Part shown: piece by piece, positions 12,350 to 23,079 of the stretch
How the letters are laid out: every line of letters starts with the position of its first letter
How positions within the stretch are numbered: the first letter of the stretch is position 1
Origin: Megaleporinus macrocephalus
Taxonomy: Eukaryota > Chordata > Actinopteri > Characiformes > Anostomidae
Direction: 5' to 3'
Assembly (NCBI GenBank): GCA_021613375.1
Contig: CM038725.1
Location: 12,822,589 to 12,886,588 of the forward strand
DNA length: 64,000 nucleotides
Position numbers and translations under genes: made by a program
The notes under the pieces: generated by a model
The model's input: the letters and a program-made list of their open reading frames with translations, nothing else
Databases searched by the model: none
What the model was told of the DNA's origin: nothing

Positions 12350-13260
12350 TTAGTCACTAGTTCTCCAGCCTGAGTTTAAGAGACTAAAGACAAACCGTCT
12401 ACACAGTATGTGTTTTCTCTCTTGGAGGGATGGTAATGTGAGTGTTTGAAGGGCCTCCTGATACACAGAATTAGTCCTGCCTCGTTCAACAGACACTGTG
12501 TCAGCTTTTCGTACCATGCTGGGAGGATATACTCTAATATGGGACGAATGTAATCAGTGTATATCAAAGTCAGGTCAGGTGTGGTGTAAATCTGAGTGCA
12601 GCAAGACTCCAAGTACATTGGTAGAAGATGGTAGCTGCTGTCCAGACAGGTGTGGGTTATTCTTGAAGGTCACTGTCATGATGTTGCATTTGGTCAGATT
12701 CAACATCATTTGAATATGTGAACCCACCTATCCAGATTGTCCAGGGCCATCTGGGGACTTTGGAACCGCAGCACACAACGTTGAATCATCCGTATACATA
12801 ATTTTATAAAGTCAAAGCATAATTTGCAATCGCTAGAAAGATAAGAGGTCCTAATAATGTGCCATGTGCCACTTCCTTAGTAAGCTCTTGCCCAACTAAA
12901 TAGCAATCCTGATAGCAAACTCTTTGTCTATGGCCAGATATAAAGCTACAGAGCCAAAGCAATAGAGTGGGCTTGACTCCTAACTGTGTCAGATGTTTCA
13001 TAGCAACTATCAAATTCACTTTATTAAATGCTTGTGAAAATCCAGTAGTAATAAAAGTACTGGAGGTCAATGGAATATCACAGGCTTTGTATTAAGTATG
13101 AAAAATACTGACTAATATGCGAGCAGTCTGTCTTTCAGGTCGGCTTCCAAACTGCCCAGGGTCAAGACCTGGAGTTATGTCACCAGTTTGTGACAGGGGA
13201 TAGTGTTATTGGTCAGAATTGGTTATTCCCTGAAGTCTCCATCTTTGACAGTACTTAACT
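12350..13260 (-). pseudogene. non-LTR retrotransposon reverse transcriptase relic
   Basis: Two minus-strand frames are recognisable. At 12804-13070, GFSQAFNKVNLIVAMKHLTQ and then HGTLLGPLIFLAIAN correspond to reverse transcriptase blocks DFSKAFDxVxH and the PQGTxLGPLLF motif. At 12376-12618, YIRPILEYILPAWYEKLTQ matches the downstream 'YVRPILEYAxPVW' block typical of fish LINE ORF2 C-termini. Frames are broken between them, and the Y-x-D-D catalytic segment was not identified. The 5' part (apurinic endonuclease) is absent, as expected for a 5'-truncated copy. The subfamily is not assigned. Confidence 0.75.
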
Positions 13261-13261
13261 G

Positions 13262-14075
13262 TATGCTGGAAATGTGGCCAATAGAGGTTCAGTCAAAAAA
13301 CTGTAGAGTAATCCTTTAATTTAACATAAGTATATAGTAAAGATCACTGTTTCACTGCAGTCCTGCCAGCACACCTCCAGTGATGGGCAGGAAGTATGCC
13401 ATAGAAGAGGCCTGCCAGCAACACTCTAGCCCTGGGCAGCTGTCCCGCAGCCTTCCCAGCCAAGCTTGTTCATAACCACACAAAGGCGTGCTGAAAAGAG
13501 CCTGCAGACGATCCCATGGCTCTCAGCTCTGGTATTTTTGGCCGGTCGTTGAGGGGCGTGTCTGTTTGATAGGAGCTGCAATGATTTCACACCCTCTCGC
13601 TGCTTGGAAGTGGCAACAATCGCTGGCTGTGTTACTGACACTCAGGATGATGTGTATCGGGGGGGCTTTTTTCAGAGCTGTCAAGGAATCTCGCACATTG
13701 TTTATCGTGGAAGGTAACGAAGGCCGAGGGTGAAAAACATGTCATTGGAGAAAACCGTCTCTACGAGGTTACGTCCTGGCCTGGTGTCAGACAGTGGCAC
13801 AAAAAGATACTAATTTTATCCAGCTTAGTCACTGGCCATATTAAGAAATGAGGGGCTGTGCTTTCGTTTGGCTATTACGACAGCGTGACTCATGATATGA
13901 TTGACTCATCTGAACACATCGATCAAGTTATGTCAGGTGCTAATACTCTGCCAAGGGAATGGATTCTGGAAATGTCAGGGGGCAGCTGGTGGCTGAAGTG
14001 TGTCATTTACCCTGATTAATTCCCACCATATATCTTAAAAAGTAGTTCTTCTATGATGGCACTTCAGAGAACCCT
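13262..14075. other. no supported gene; includes a locally GC-richer segment
   Basis: Bases 13340-13760 are less AT-rich than their surroundings, with several CpGs and an 81-residue open frame at 13488-13733. I recognise no domain, start context or splice pairing in it, so it is left unassigned. Confidence 0.4.
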
Positions 14076-14081
14076 TTATAG

Positions 14082-14900
14082 TGCTGTGCAAAAGTCAGAG
14101 GCCACTATGTGTTTATTTGACCATTAACTATAATTTCTAGTGAGTCATAATCTTAAAATATATAAGATAAAATAGAAATTAGAAAATTATTACAAGGTGC
14201 TGAGAACATGGGACTACTCAAAACCCTGCAAGACCTGGTGTAATATTCAAATGTAATATCCCTAAATATACGGCATGGTTGGCTTAAATACTGCCTTTAC
14301 TTTATAGGCACATTGTGATTGGATGCTGAGAAATGCTATTATGTGATTGGAGTTGAAAAGACAGCATGACAAAGCTAGTCATACATGTATAAAGGTTGAG
14401 TTAATAAAGAGTTAATAAATGTTATTGTTTACAATAACATAAGCGGAACACCTGGTAGACCACCAAAGCTGTCCCTAAACTCTACTTACTCTACTCTTTG
14501 AGAGAGAGGTGGAAACCAAACTCCACTTGTGCTTTAGATCTGAAAAAAAACCCCACATCTGTTCCTGTCCATCCTTCTACTGTGAGAAGACTATGGGTCT
14601 GAAAGGATGTGTAGCTGTTAAGAAGTGATCATTTAAAAAAAGGAAGCAGACAAGAAAGAAGAACGTTTGCAAATTAAACAAATAAGCTGTGGCCTTCTCA
14701 ACCCAATGGCCTTTCCACTCCAGAGTCAAGACCTCAGCACTATTGAATATGTTTGGGGGGGTCATTAAGAAGCAGAAAATTAAAAACTGAACATGAACTG
14801 TAAACTCTTAAACTACTTCAGGTGATAAATTTGCGTTCGCTGTTCACTTCAATATTGAAGATTTCCTCAATTTCCTTTTTATAGTTTTATTTTTTATGGT
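14082..14900 (+). pseudogene. degenerate Tc1/mariner-like element
   Basis: The left end 'gtgctgtgcaaaagtcagag' is close to the familiar Tc1-like terminus actgtgcaaaagtcttagg. Inside, bases 14696-14770 in the forward direction give a damaged version of the transposase tail around QWPFHSRVKTSALLNMF (family form QWPSQSPDLNxIEHxW). A 75-base segment (14535-14612: catctgttcctgtccatcct, then a tctgaaaggatgtgtagctg block) recurs at 56565-56650, so another copy of the family lies 3' of the DUF4590-LRR gene. Not functional. Confidence 0.55.
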
Positions 14901-14990
14901 TTCACGTTTCAGTCCTATCTATATTCAGAGTTGTACGCTGGGTCCCCTGACATATGATGACCTGAAAATGACACTTCTTCTGTTTTACAG

Positions 14991-15074
14991 TCCTGGGGTA
15001 GGCTGAGCTGGGGCAAAGGCCACAGCCTGAAGATATTTGAGCCAGAACTGGAGGGAAAGTGGGTCACATCGTAA
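14991..15074 (+). CDS. candidate 3'-terminal coding exon, unidentified
   Basis: A good acceptor (cttcttctgttttacag) at 14974-14990 is followed by one open frame of 27 codons ending in TAA at 15072. It begins SWGRLSWGKGHSLKIFEPEL and ends EGKWVTS. The other two frames contain early stops. Composition and the sharp acceptor suggest a real last exon. No upstream + strand exon joins it in this window and I do not recognise the protein. Confidence 0.27.
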   Translation, partial: SWGRLSWGKGHSLKIFEPELEGKWVTS

Positions 15075-16290
15075 AACCGCTGCGTTCCCTGCTCAGGCCT
15101 GGTGTACTATGAGTGGACGTCAGGGACACTGTGCTCAGATCCTTGGATTCTCCGAGTGACTCAATCAGGAACCGCAGATGCACAGAGAGAAGTGAGCAGG
15201 TCTGAAGAGGTGTTACATCATCTGCTGGGGTAGGATGGAAGACAGAGAGGAATATTATTTATTTATAACCCCCGCGACACCTAGGTTCCTTCTTTCCATC
15301 TGTACAAGTACACCTGATGTAATCCCACACTAATGAGCCAGAAATAACTGTGTTATTAACAAAGGAGCGCACATTACTTTCTCTTTAAATTATCCTGAAA
15401 CCCTGAGCTGCTAGGACTTTGGTGCTATTCAGTCCAATACAGATTCAATTATTAGCACCATTAAAGTGAAATACAGGGGCACCTTGTCTAAAGTACCTAT
15501 TCACATATGCCAAAGGCAGTGATAGCTCCAGCTTTTGGCCACTGTATTAGAAACCCTTTCTTTTAATCTGTAATCTCTGCTAATGCTCCATGAGTCTTCA
15601 GCTGTTCCTTTTTTTTTTTTAGAACTGGTTACATTTCGATACTGGTTTTAACAAGCCCTTGTCTACTTGGCCTCAATTTTCAGTGCCCTCTTAAGGGCTG
15701 TTCCATTCCATTGCTTTATTAGCTCAAGTGAAGGGTGTTAGAAGAGCCCCCAGAGGGATGAGGTACTGAGTGTACATCAGCATCAACCTGAGCAGCAGAA
15801 CTTGCCTCAAAATTATTATGACTTGGTGGACAAATGATAGACAAAGCTGTTTATAAGCCATGACAGTAAACTACACTGAAATGCGTAACATTTTAATGCC
15901 ACATTTAATTTGCTGGGAGTCACAAACTACTCCATTACTCATACATGATGCAACGTAATCACTTTACACAGCCAGCTGGCTAGGTACCATAGTTTTGTCC
16001 AGTTAGTTCTCACTGACCTTATAATACTGTATAATACCATTATAGCTAATAGGTAACTATGCAAAGACTAAGAAGGGTCAAAAGAATAGTGTTGCATTTA
16101 TACAATTGCAAGTATCTACAGTCATCATACTATTTAAACTGATTGGTAATTGTTTTCACCTTAAAACATTATTGATGCTCTATTGATGATGAGCCAGTGA
16201 GCGGCAGTTCTGTAAATGAAAATGCTTTGGTAATAAAAACGAGTTCAACAGAGAATGGGCAGCCTGGAAGGCTACAGTAACTTAGAGTTC
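15075..16290. other. no supported gene
   Basis: No splice-bounded ORF, tRNA-like fold or clear repeat was recognised. Confidence 0.4.
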
Positions 16291-16299
16291 ACAACATGT

Positions 16300-16930
16300 T
16301 AAGCCTTGAGGTTGAACACTGGAGGACCATGCTGGGTTCTATTTTTGTCAACCAAGACCAAAAGCTGAGTGCTCAGTTGGCACATACTCATGAAAACTAG
16401 AAAACTACATCCTGGCCTGATCTAATGAATCTTAAACAGTATGAATCCATGGATGCAGCCCACTATGTGTAAACAGTTAAGGCTGGTGGAGGTGGTGTAA
16501 TAACATTGTAATAGTGTGTGTCTTCCTGGCACTATTTAGGCCCATTACTACCAATCAGTGGTCGCTTAAATGTCACAGCCTATTTTGCAATTCACGACAC
16601 GCATCCCTTCATGACCACGATTTACCATATTCTAATGGTTACGTCCAGCATGATAATGCACAATATCACAAAGCAAACATCATCTTAAACTGGCTTCAGG
16701 AACATGGCAACACGTTCTTCAGTGACCTTCCTCATCATCAGATCTGACGCTAATATAACACTTTTGGGATGAATTAGTACAGGAGATCCATGAAAGGCTG
16801 ATGCTGTCATTTCAACATGGACCAGAATCTCAAAGGTTTCCAAAATTTTATGGAATCCATGTCAAAACAGTTTTGAAAGCAATCAAAAATAATTAAAAGC
16901 TGTTGACCGTAGCTTATATTTTGCTGTACA
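16300..16930 (+). pseudogene. Tc1-like transposase relic
   Basis: Forward translation of 16637-16747 gives NGYVQHDNAQYHKANIILNW followed by LQEHGN. This is the second catalytic Asp block of Tc1 transposases (family form QxDNAPCHKAxxIxxWF). Downstream, 16800-16900 gives a damaged C-terminal helix region ending before an 'aaaaataattaaaagctgtt' end. Stops and frameshifts interrupt the frame and the SPDLNPIEHLW block is destroyed. It is an inactive copy. Confidence 0.7.
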
Positions 16931-16949
16931 TTTTTTAGCCACACCCCTT

Positions 16950-17480
16950 CCATCAATCAGAATCAGAATCAGCATTGTTTATTTTGCCAAGTATGTCACA
17001 CATACAAGGAATTTGTCTTAATGAGGCACACGTATGACATGTAACAAGAAAAATATTACACTAAGAGAGGTGCTTATGAGTGTGACGATGCTTTGTCGAA
17101 CAGATATATATTCAAATCTGTGCTTATATGTGTGTGAATGTGAGTAGATATGTATTATAAGAGCTATTAATTACAGAATCTGTAAAGCTCTGCAAATATA
17201 CATTATGTTACAAAGAAGTTACTGTAATACCTGTGAGATTTCAGTTCAAGTATAAATTTGAAGTGCAGAGTGACCACTGTGGTTAATAAGGGTAACAGCT
17301 CTGGGGAAAAAGCTGTTAGCATGTCTGGTTGTGTTGGTCTTGGTGGTCCTGTGTCTTCTGCCAGAGGGAAGTGTCTGTCAATAATCCCCATAGGAGTTTC
17401 ACTAGCTGGTAGTAGTATGTTAGTTGGAGCTTTATCAGGCACAGCAGTGTTGCCTGAGTTTTTAAACACTGTGTAAATCT
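16950..17480. repeat. dispersed repeat, probably a LINE 3' region
   Basis: 'aatcagaatcagcattgttt' leading into 'gccaagtatgtcacacatac' and 'aaggaatttgtctt' is a widespread teleost interspersed sequence. The following 250 bases include 'ctctggggaaaaagctgtta' and 'cttctgccagagggaag', which match the usual continuation of that repeat. The ORFs here are not genes. Confidence 0.5.
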
Positions 17481-17629
17481 ATTCTTGATAGTAGCTCATC
17501 TTTTTCAATAACCAATTTTTGTTAGTCACCTTCTTGTCCTTCATCAATCGGGAGTTTCTGATGAATGTGGTAAAGTGAGGCTGATAGATTTTGAGACAGA
17601 CAGACTAGAGTCTATAACTGTAAACCTAC

Positions 17630-17900
17630 TCGTGAGCTGGAGGTTAGGGAACCAGTTTTGTGATGTGAAGGTTGCTGGTTCGATCCCATGAACTGACAGG
17701 ACACGACTGAAGTGCCCTTGAGCAGGCAGACTGCTCTCCAAGCGCTGGGGTAGGGCTGCCCAACACTCTAGGCAAGTGTGCTGACTGCCCCCTAGTGTGT
17801 CTGTTCACTAGTGTGTGTATATGTGAGTGTTTCACTGCATGGATGGGTTAAATGTGGAGATCTTGAATTTCCTTCTGGGATCAATAAAGCATCTATCTAT
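17630..17900 (+). mobile_element. tRNA-derived SINE
   Basis: The segment contains a clear RNA polymerase III B box (GGTTCGATCCC at 17677-17687) preceded by a diverged A-box region. The body includes 'tgcccttgagcaggcag', 'gcaagtgtgctgactgcccc' and 'atggatgggttaaatgtgga'. It ends in 'gggatcaataaag' followed by an ATCT-type tail. This order is that of an abundant otophysan SINE family. The short ORFs on both strands are artefacts. Confidence 0.8.
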
Positions 17901-17904
17901 GAAT

Positions 17905-18785
17905 TGTACCTATATAGTAAGTGTTTGTGAATGGGGTTTGAATGGGATATTTACTGTGGTCTTTCTGTCTGTGTTGATGTTTTTTATGCCTAACATTACC
18001 AAAATACAGGAATTCTCATTCTAGTTGAATAAACTAATTTAGCTAAATTATTAATTCCAGGTTATTAATATGACTAGAGAGCAGTCTTTGTAGTCTGAGT
18101 TTGGTGCCACCCCATTGTGGCACCGGCATACCCCACAACACAAACTGACAGTGATGTCATTGTCTTGAGGATATTGAGCTGGGGGAACAGTGTTATATTT
18201 CAATCTTGATGTCTGATTGCTTGGAAACTGGATCCAGGAACCAATATAATGTTATTCATACACCTTTTGATTATCCCAGGCAGGTCAGGCCGACCAGCAA
18301 TTACTGAGGTGACAGAAATGATTGTTCATACATTGCCAACTTACCTCTGGTTCAGTAGTGAGGGGTGCTGCCTGATGTCTGACCAGTTGATTATACCTGA
18401 TTTGTGACATCCAGGAAAGGTCAATTCATTTTAGAATTATGTTGGATGATGAACAGTGGTGTTTTCAGAACTCTCCCTTTAGCTCATTAAAGTCTAGTTA
18501 TTGCTGTTGTGCTGTTGAGCTATTTACAATTCTAATTCTGTATCAACATGTTTACACTCCTGGCTTTTCAGCCTGTTTCCATATTAGTAGCATTTTATTT
18601 TGTGTGTGGTCCTTTGTATAATCTTCTGAATTAATATCTGTAGATGATAACCTGAGAAGTCACTGAACAACAGGTGTAATACAGATCAATTATAGTGTTT
18701 GTAATAAAGCGGTTGGTAATTGTAGGTTTTCAGCCACACCCCATCCATCAATGAAAAAGGTAATGATTGATAAGAGTATCAGTAA
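17905..18785. other. no supported gene
   Basis: A/T-rich DNA with a few short frames (17827-18024, 18439-18621) lacking conserved motifs. No clear repeat family. Confidence 0.4.
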
Positions 18786-18792
18786 CATCAAT

Positions 18793-19815
18793 ATATCTAC
18801 ACCCAACCTTACTCAAAACCTAATATTAACCCTAACTTTAATCTCAACTCTAGCATCAATACAAAAACCTAATCCAAACCCTTACACTGCCTGTGAGTCT
18901 AACTCAAACCTTACCCAAAACCTTATTCTCACCCAGGCCCTAATCCTGACCCTAAACGTAACCTAAAGCCTTACCATAACCCTGGCTCAAATCCTAACTT
19001 TAACATTAACCTAAATCCAAAAGCTAATTCTAACTTTGACCCTGATTGTAATCTTAACCTAAATCTTACCCAAACCCTAACTCTCACCCTTGCCCTAATC
19101 CAGACCCTAAACTTAACCTAAACCTAAAGCCTTACCATAACCCTGTCTCAAATCCTAACTTTAACATTAACCTAAATCCATAAGCTAATACTAACTCTCG
19201 CACTGGTTGTCATCTTAACTCAATCCTTCCCCAAACCCTAACTCTTACCCTGGCCCTAAATGTAACCTCAACCTAAAGCCTTACCATAACCCTGTCTCAC
19301 CTCACCTCAATTTAAAGATAATCCTCACCCTGGCCTTAATTCTGGCCTTAACGTTAACAGTCTAAAGTCTTACCCTAACCCTGTCTCAAATCCTAACTTT
19401 AACATTAACCTAAATCCATAAGCTAATACTAACTCTCGCACTGGTTGTCATCTTAACTCAAGCCTTCCCCAAACCCTAACTCTTACCCTGGCCCTAAATG
19501 TAACCTCAACCTAAAGCCTTACCCTAACCCTGTCTCAAATCCTAACTTTAATGTTAACTTCAACCTAAAGCCTAATCCTAACCCTTACCCTGGCCCTAAT
19601 TTTAAACCTAACCTTAAGGTCAAGCTAATACTAATCCTCACCCTGGCCCTAATCTTAAACTGAACTTTAACCTTAAGCCAAAACCTAACCTTAACCTCAA
19701 CTCAAAACCTAATCCTAGCCCCTACCCTGGCCCTAATTTTAAACCTAACCTTAACCTTAATCTAAAACTAATCCTCACCCTGGCCCTAATCCTTAACCTA
19801 ACCTAAGCCTCAACC
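18793..19815. repeat. degenerate telomere-like (CCCTAA)-related array, about 1 kb
   Basis: The interval is built from CCTAA/CCTAAC/CTTAACC-like words (aaccctaac, aacctaaa, ccttaccctaaccctg). Segments of about 110-330 bp repeat within it, for example 'tctcaaatcctaactttaac' at 19147, 19385 and 19534. It looks like an old interstitial telomeric tract that diverged and then re-amplified in longer blocks. Confidence 0.8.
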
Positions 19816-20393
19816 AATCTACAGATATGAATTCAGCAGATTATATACAATATCTATGACTGCAGCTAAAAGTCTCTTAATAATCTACTGACTGTATCCA
19901 GCTGCTTCACTGCTGCTACATCAATGGGATGTGGTTGATTTGTCTGTTGTGTGTTTATTTAGTCTAAAACAGGAACCCTCAAAAAAACCTGTCACTGAAA
20001 TATCATGTTGCTCCTTGCTTATGTTATTGTCAGTGATAACTTCTAAAGGTTCACTTATAGTCCAGACAAGTGGGCTGCCTGGTTCAGGCAAGTGGGTCAT
20101 AGTTGAGTCATAGTTGAAAACATTGCCTGTTTTGTTAATAATAAGCTATTATTGCCTGAAACGCGGCAGCACTCCGGCGAGGGCAGGCAGGTGAGCTGTG
20201 TGGCATGTGTTAGCAGCAGCAGGAGAATGATAATCGGAGCTTTTCCTCGTGCAGGAAATTGCCCACCGTGCATGAAAGCCTGCCAGGTTCCCTTTTTTCA
20301 GAGCACATACTCTGCTGGAGTCCACCATCACCTCCATTACTTTTCAGGGCAACATTTCGCAGTAGAAATCAGACATTTAAGATCAGACATCAA

Positions 20394-20602
20394 GACCCCA
20401 TTTACACCTGGTCATTTCACGTGGCTAGTTTCCGGACTGTATCCTGAAGAGATTCCAGCCACATGCACTTGCACTAAAATCTGATCACTGTGTCTGATGG
20501 GACATACAAATCTGTATCTGGAGTGCATTTTTATATGCCGTGGCTTTATCCAGATCCTGATACTCGCAATGCTTAAAGTGACCAGGTGTAAATAAGGGTC
20601 CC
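20394..20602. mobile_element. about 200-bp foldback MITE
   Basis: ATTTACACCTGGTCA near 20400-20414 is matched by the inverted copy TGACCAGGTGTAAAT at about 20579-20593, with GACCC/GGGTC extending the outer ends. The interior has the half-symmetric phrases 'ctgatcactgtgtctgatgg' and 'tatgccgtggctttatccag' seen in a common fish MITE. The 110-residue open frame at 20152-20484 overlaps it and is not a supported gene. Confidence 0.7.
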
Positions 20603-20604
20603 TG

Positions 20605-21505
20605 GCTCACTGTTCTCAAGACAGTGATGCTCAGAGACATATAATACAATATAATATCATTTCAACAGTTTTTGTTAATTAAAATCAGACAGCGATGACT
20701 TCTAGTTGTTTGAGTTCAGCTACTTTATAGCAGCTTTACAGTTTGAACAACATCTGCTGCAATGCAACAATGGCACCTTAACCTACTGAGCTGAAAAGTT
20801 ATTAATAATATTCTTTCTGGGATATTTCTTGAGTTTGCTACTGTTTAGATACTGGCCGTATCTTAATTGGTGCACTTGCAGTCCTGTGGGCCTCATTTAC
20901 CTGAGCCCATGACAGCTATGAGGCTGTGGCCTATTCCTCCTCTGGGTAGTCAGATGGACACTCATGAACGTGAAGCCCTTAGACAAGATTACATCAATGT
21001 GCATTCAGCAGTGGCTGGTTACCCAAAATTCCATGAGAAAAAAAGAATTACACCAATCAGACAGAAGGGATTTGTTTATAGCTGCCTGACCCAGAAAGTA
21101 TTTAGAATGATTTAAAACTCGTTTGTTAATTTAAGTCCTCATGAAGCTTAATTGTGCCTGTAATGTGTAGCTAAGCAAATAAGCCAGTAATTAAAAGACA
21201 TAATAGGATTGTTGACAACATCATTTCACTTGTCTGATACATGCATAGTATGAATACACTGCACTGCGAGTTTGGCCCATGCAGGCCCTGTGCTGACATC
21301 ACCAAAGTGTAGGCTTGGAGAAGAACCCACAGTGCTTATGAGTTTATGCTTAGGGAGTAATTGAACATATCATTAGCTGCAGGACTAGCGATTGGGTCAG
21401 TGGCCACTGACTGCCATGGGCATTCAGTGCTCACCAAGGCCCATGATGAACAATGTAGTCCACTGCAGATGCAAAAATTACTATAGATGAATGTATAGTC
21501 CTTAT
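20605..21505. other. no supported gene
   Basis: An 82-residue frame at 20867-21115 has no recognised domain or splice context. The rest is A/T-rich unique-looking sequence. Confidence 0.35.
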
Positions 21506-21507
21506 AC

Positions 21508-22245
21508 ACTATATTGCCAAAGGTAATCACTCACCCATCTACATAATTGAATTCAGGTGTTCCACTCACTTCCATGGCCACAGGTGTATAAAACCAAGCA
21601 CCTAGGCATGCAGACTGCTTCTACAAACAATGAGTTGCTCTCAGGAGCTTAGTGAACTCCAGCATGGTACAGTTATAGGATGCCACCTGTGCAGTCGTGA
21701 AATTTCCTCACTACTAAATATTCCACAGTCGACTGTCAGTGGTGTTATAACAAAGAGGAAGCGATTAGGAATGACAGCAACTCAGCCACAAAGTGGTAGC
21801 CACAGAGTGAGGTCAGCAGATGCTGAGGCACATACTGTGCAGAGGTCACCAACTTTCTGTAGAGTCAATCGCTACAGACCTCCAAACTTCATGTGGCCTT
21901 CAGATCAGCTCAACAACTGAGCATAGAGAGCTTCATGGAATGGGTTTCCATAGCCGAGCAGCTGCATCCAAGCCTCACACCACCAAACGCAATGCAAAGT
22001 GGTGAATGCAGTGGTGTAAGGCACACCTCCACTGGACTGGAGCAGTGGAGACGTGTTCTCTGGGGTGACGAATCACACTTCTCCGTCTGGCAATCTGATG
22101 GGCGAGTCTGGGTTTGGTGGTTGCAAGGAATACAATACTTGTCTGACTGTGTTGCGCCCAGTGTAAAGTTTGGTGGAGTGGGGATTATGGTGTGGGGTTG
22201 TTTTTCAGTTGTATTTTTAGGTATCCTTGCTGCGAAGAAAAACAT
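21508..22245 (+). pseudogene. Tc1-like element with 5' end and broken transposase
   Basis: The inverted end 'tacactatattgccaaaggt' at about 21508 opens the element. Forward frames then give transposase pieces in order: a helix-turn-helix region (SSLLNIPQSTVSGVITKRKR), a middle part ending WGDESHFSVWQSDGRVWVWW (family: W.DE..F.L....R...W), and then SVKFGGVGIMVWGCFS (family: G.SVMVWGC.S). The coding frame is split between at least three phases. The DNA after about 22245, which should encode the final catalytic block and the right inverted end, is missing. Confidence 0.8.
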
Positions 22246-22249
22246 ATTT

Positions 22250-23070
22250 AAAAAAAAAACATATTCAATCTATTTCTGTTGATTTTTATTTTTATACATA
22301 CTTTGAACAGTTGGGCATTAACATTGTGTAAAAATTCATGATGAATGGACAAATGGAAATTCTCCACAAAAGCTTGGAAAAGATTCTGATTCCACTGACG
22401 TTGAAAGTCAGAACGTTTTCGACCTCTCCTGTCAGCGGTGATATATAATCACTAAATAAATAAGTGGTCTTTGTATTTAAAATTATTTAAAGCCTCCTAA
22501 CACCACAAATATTCAGAAATGTAACTGCATAGGAAACAATAGGCTACTTACTGCACACTACTGAGAGTGAATCATTTTGTTTACATTACATTTTTCTCCC
22601 AGTGCTGTACAAAGTGCACGTAAACCAATACAAAATGTTTATTAAAGTCATTTTTTTAGGGTTGTTTTTCTTATTATTATGTTTTGTCTTTGTGTATGTA
22701 TGTGTAGTGACAAACTCTAATGGCATGAATTGTTAATGTGACTTATAAACAAAATGCATCTCTATGACACACTGGATCTTGTTAACACTTGTACTTAGGG
22801 CTGTTCACTTATGAACAGATCGTCCGAGACATATGTTAGTAGAAGGCGTGAAATGGAGGCCTTCGCTGCAACACATCGAGTTGTGGCGTCAACATTGTTT
22901 TCATAAAGAAAGAAGTAAAAGAGCTTCAGCAGACTGTAAACAATAACACTGAACTAATGCTAATTACTTTTATAAATGTAAGACCTGCCCATATAATACA
23001 GCCTTATATGATATGACCAGTGTTGAGTAGTAACAGACTACTGCATGTAATCTGATCCCAAAACCCCTGC
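22250..23070. other. no supported gene
   Basis: A/T-rich DNA, with no recognised coding or repeat unit, leads into the CTCA-rich array. Confidence 0.4.
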
Positions 23071-23079
23071 CATGTAACT

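Noticed and set aside
20152..20484. 110-residue + strand ORF
   Set aside because: Its 3' part is the left half of a foldback MITE and the 5' part has no conserved motif.
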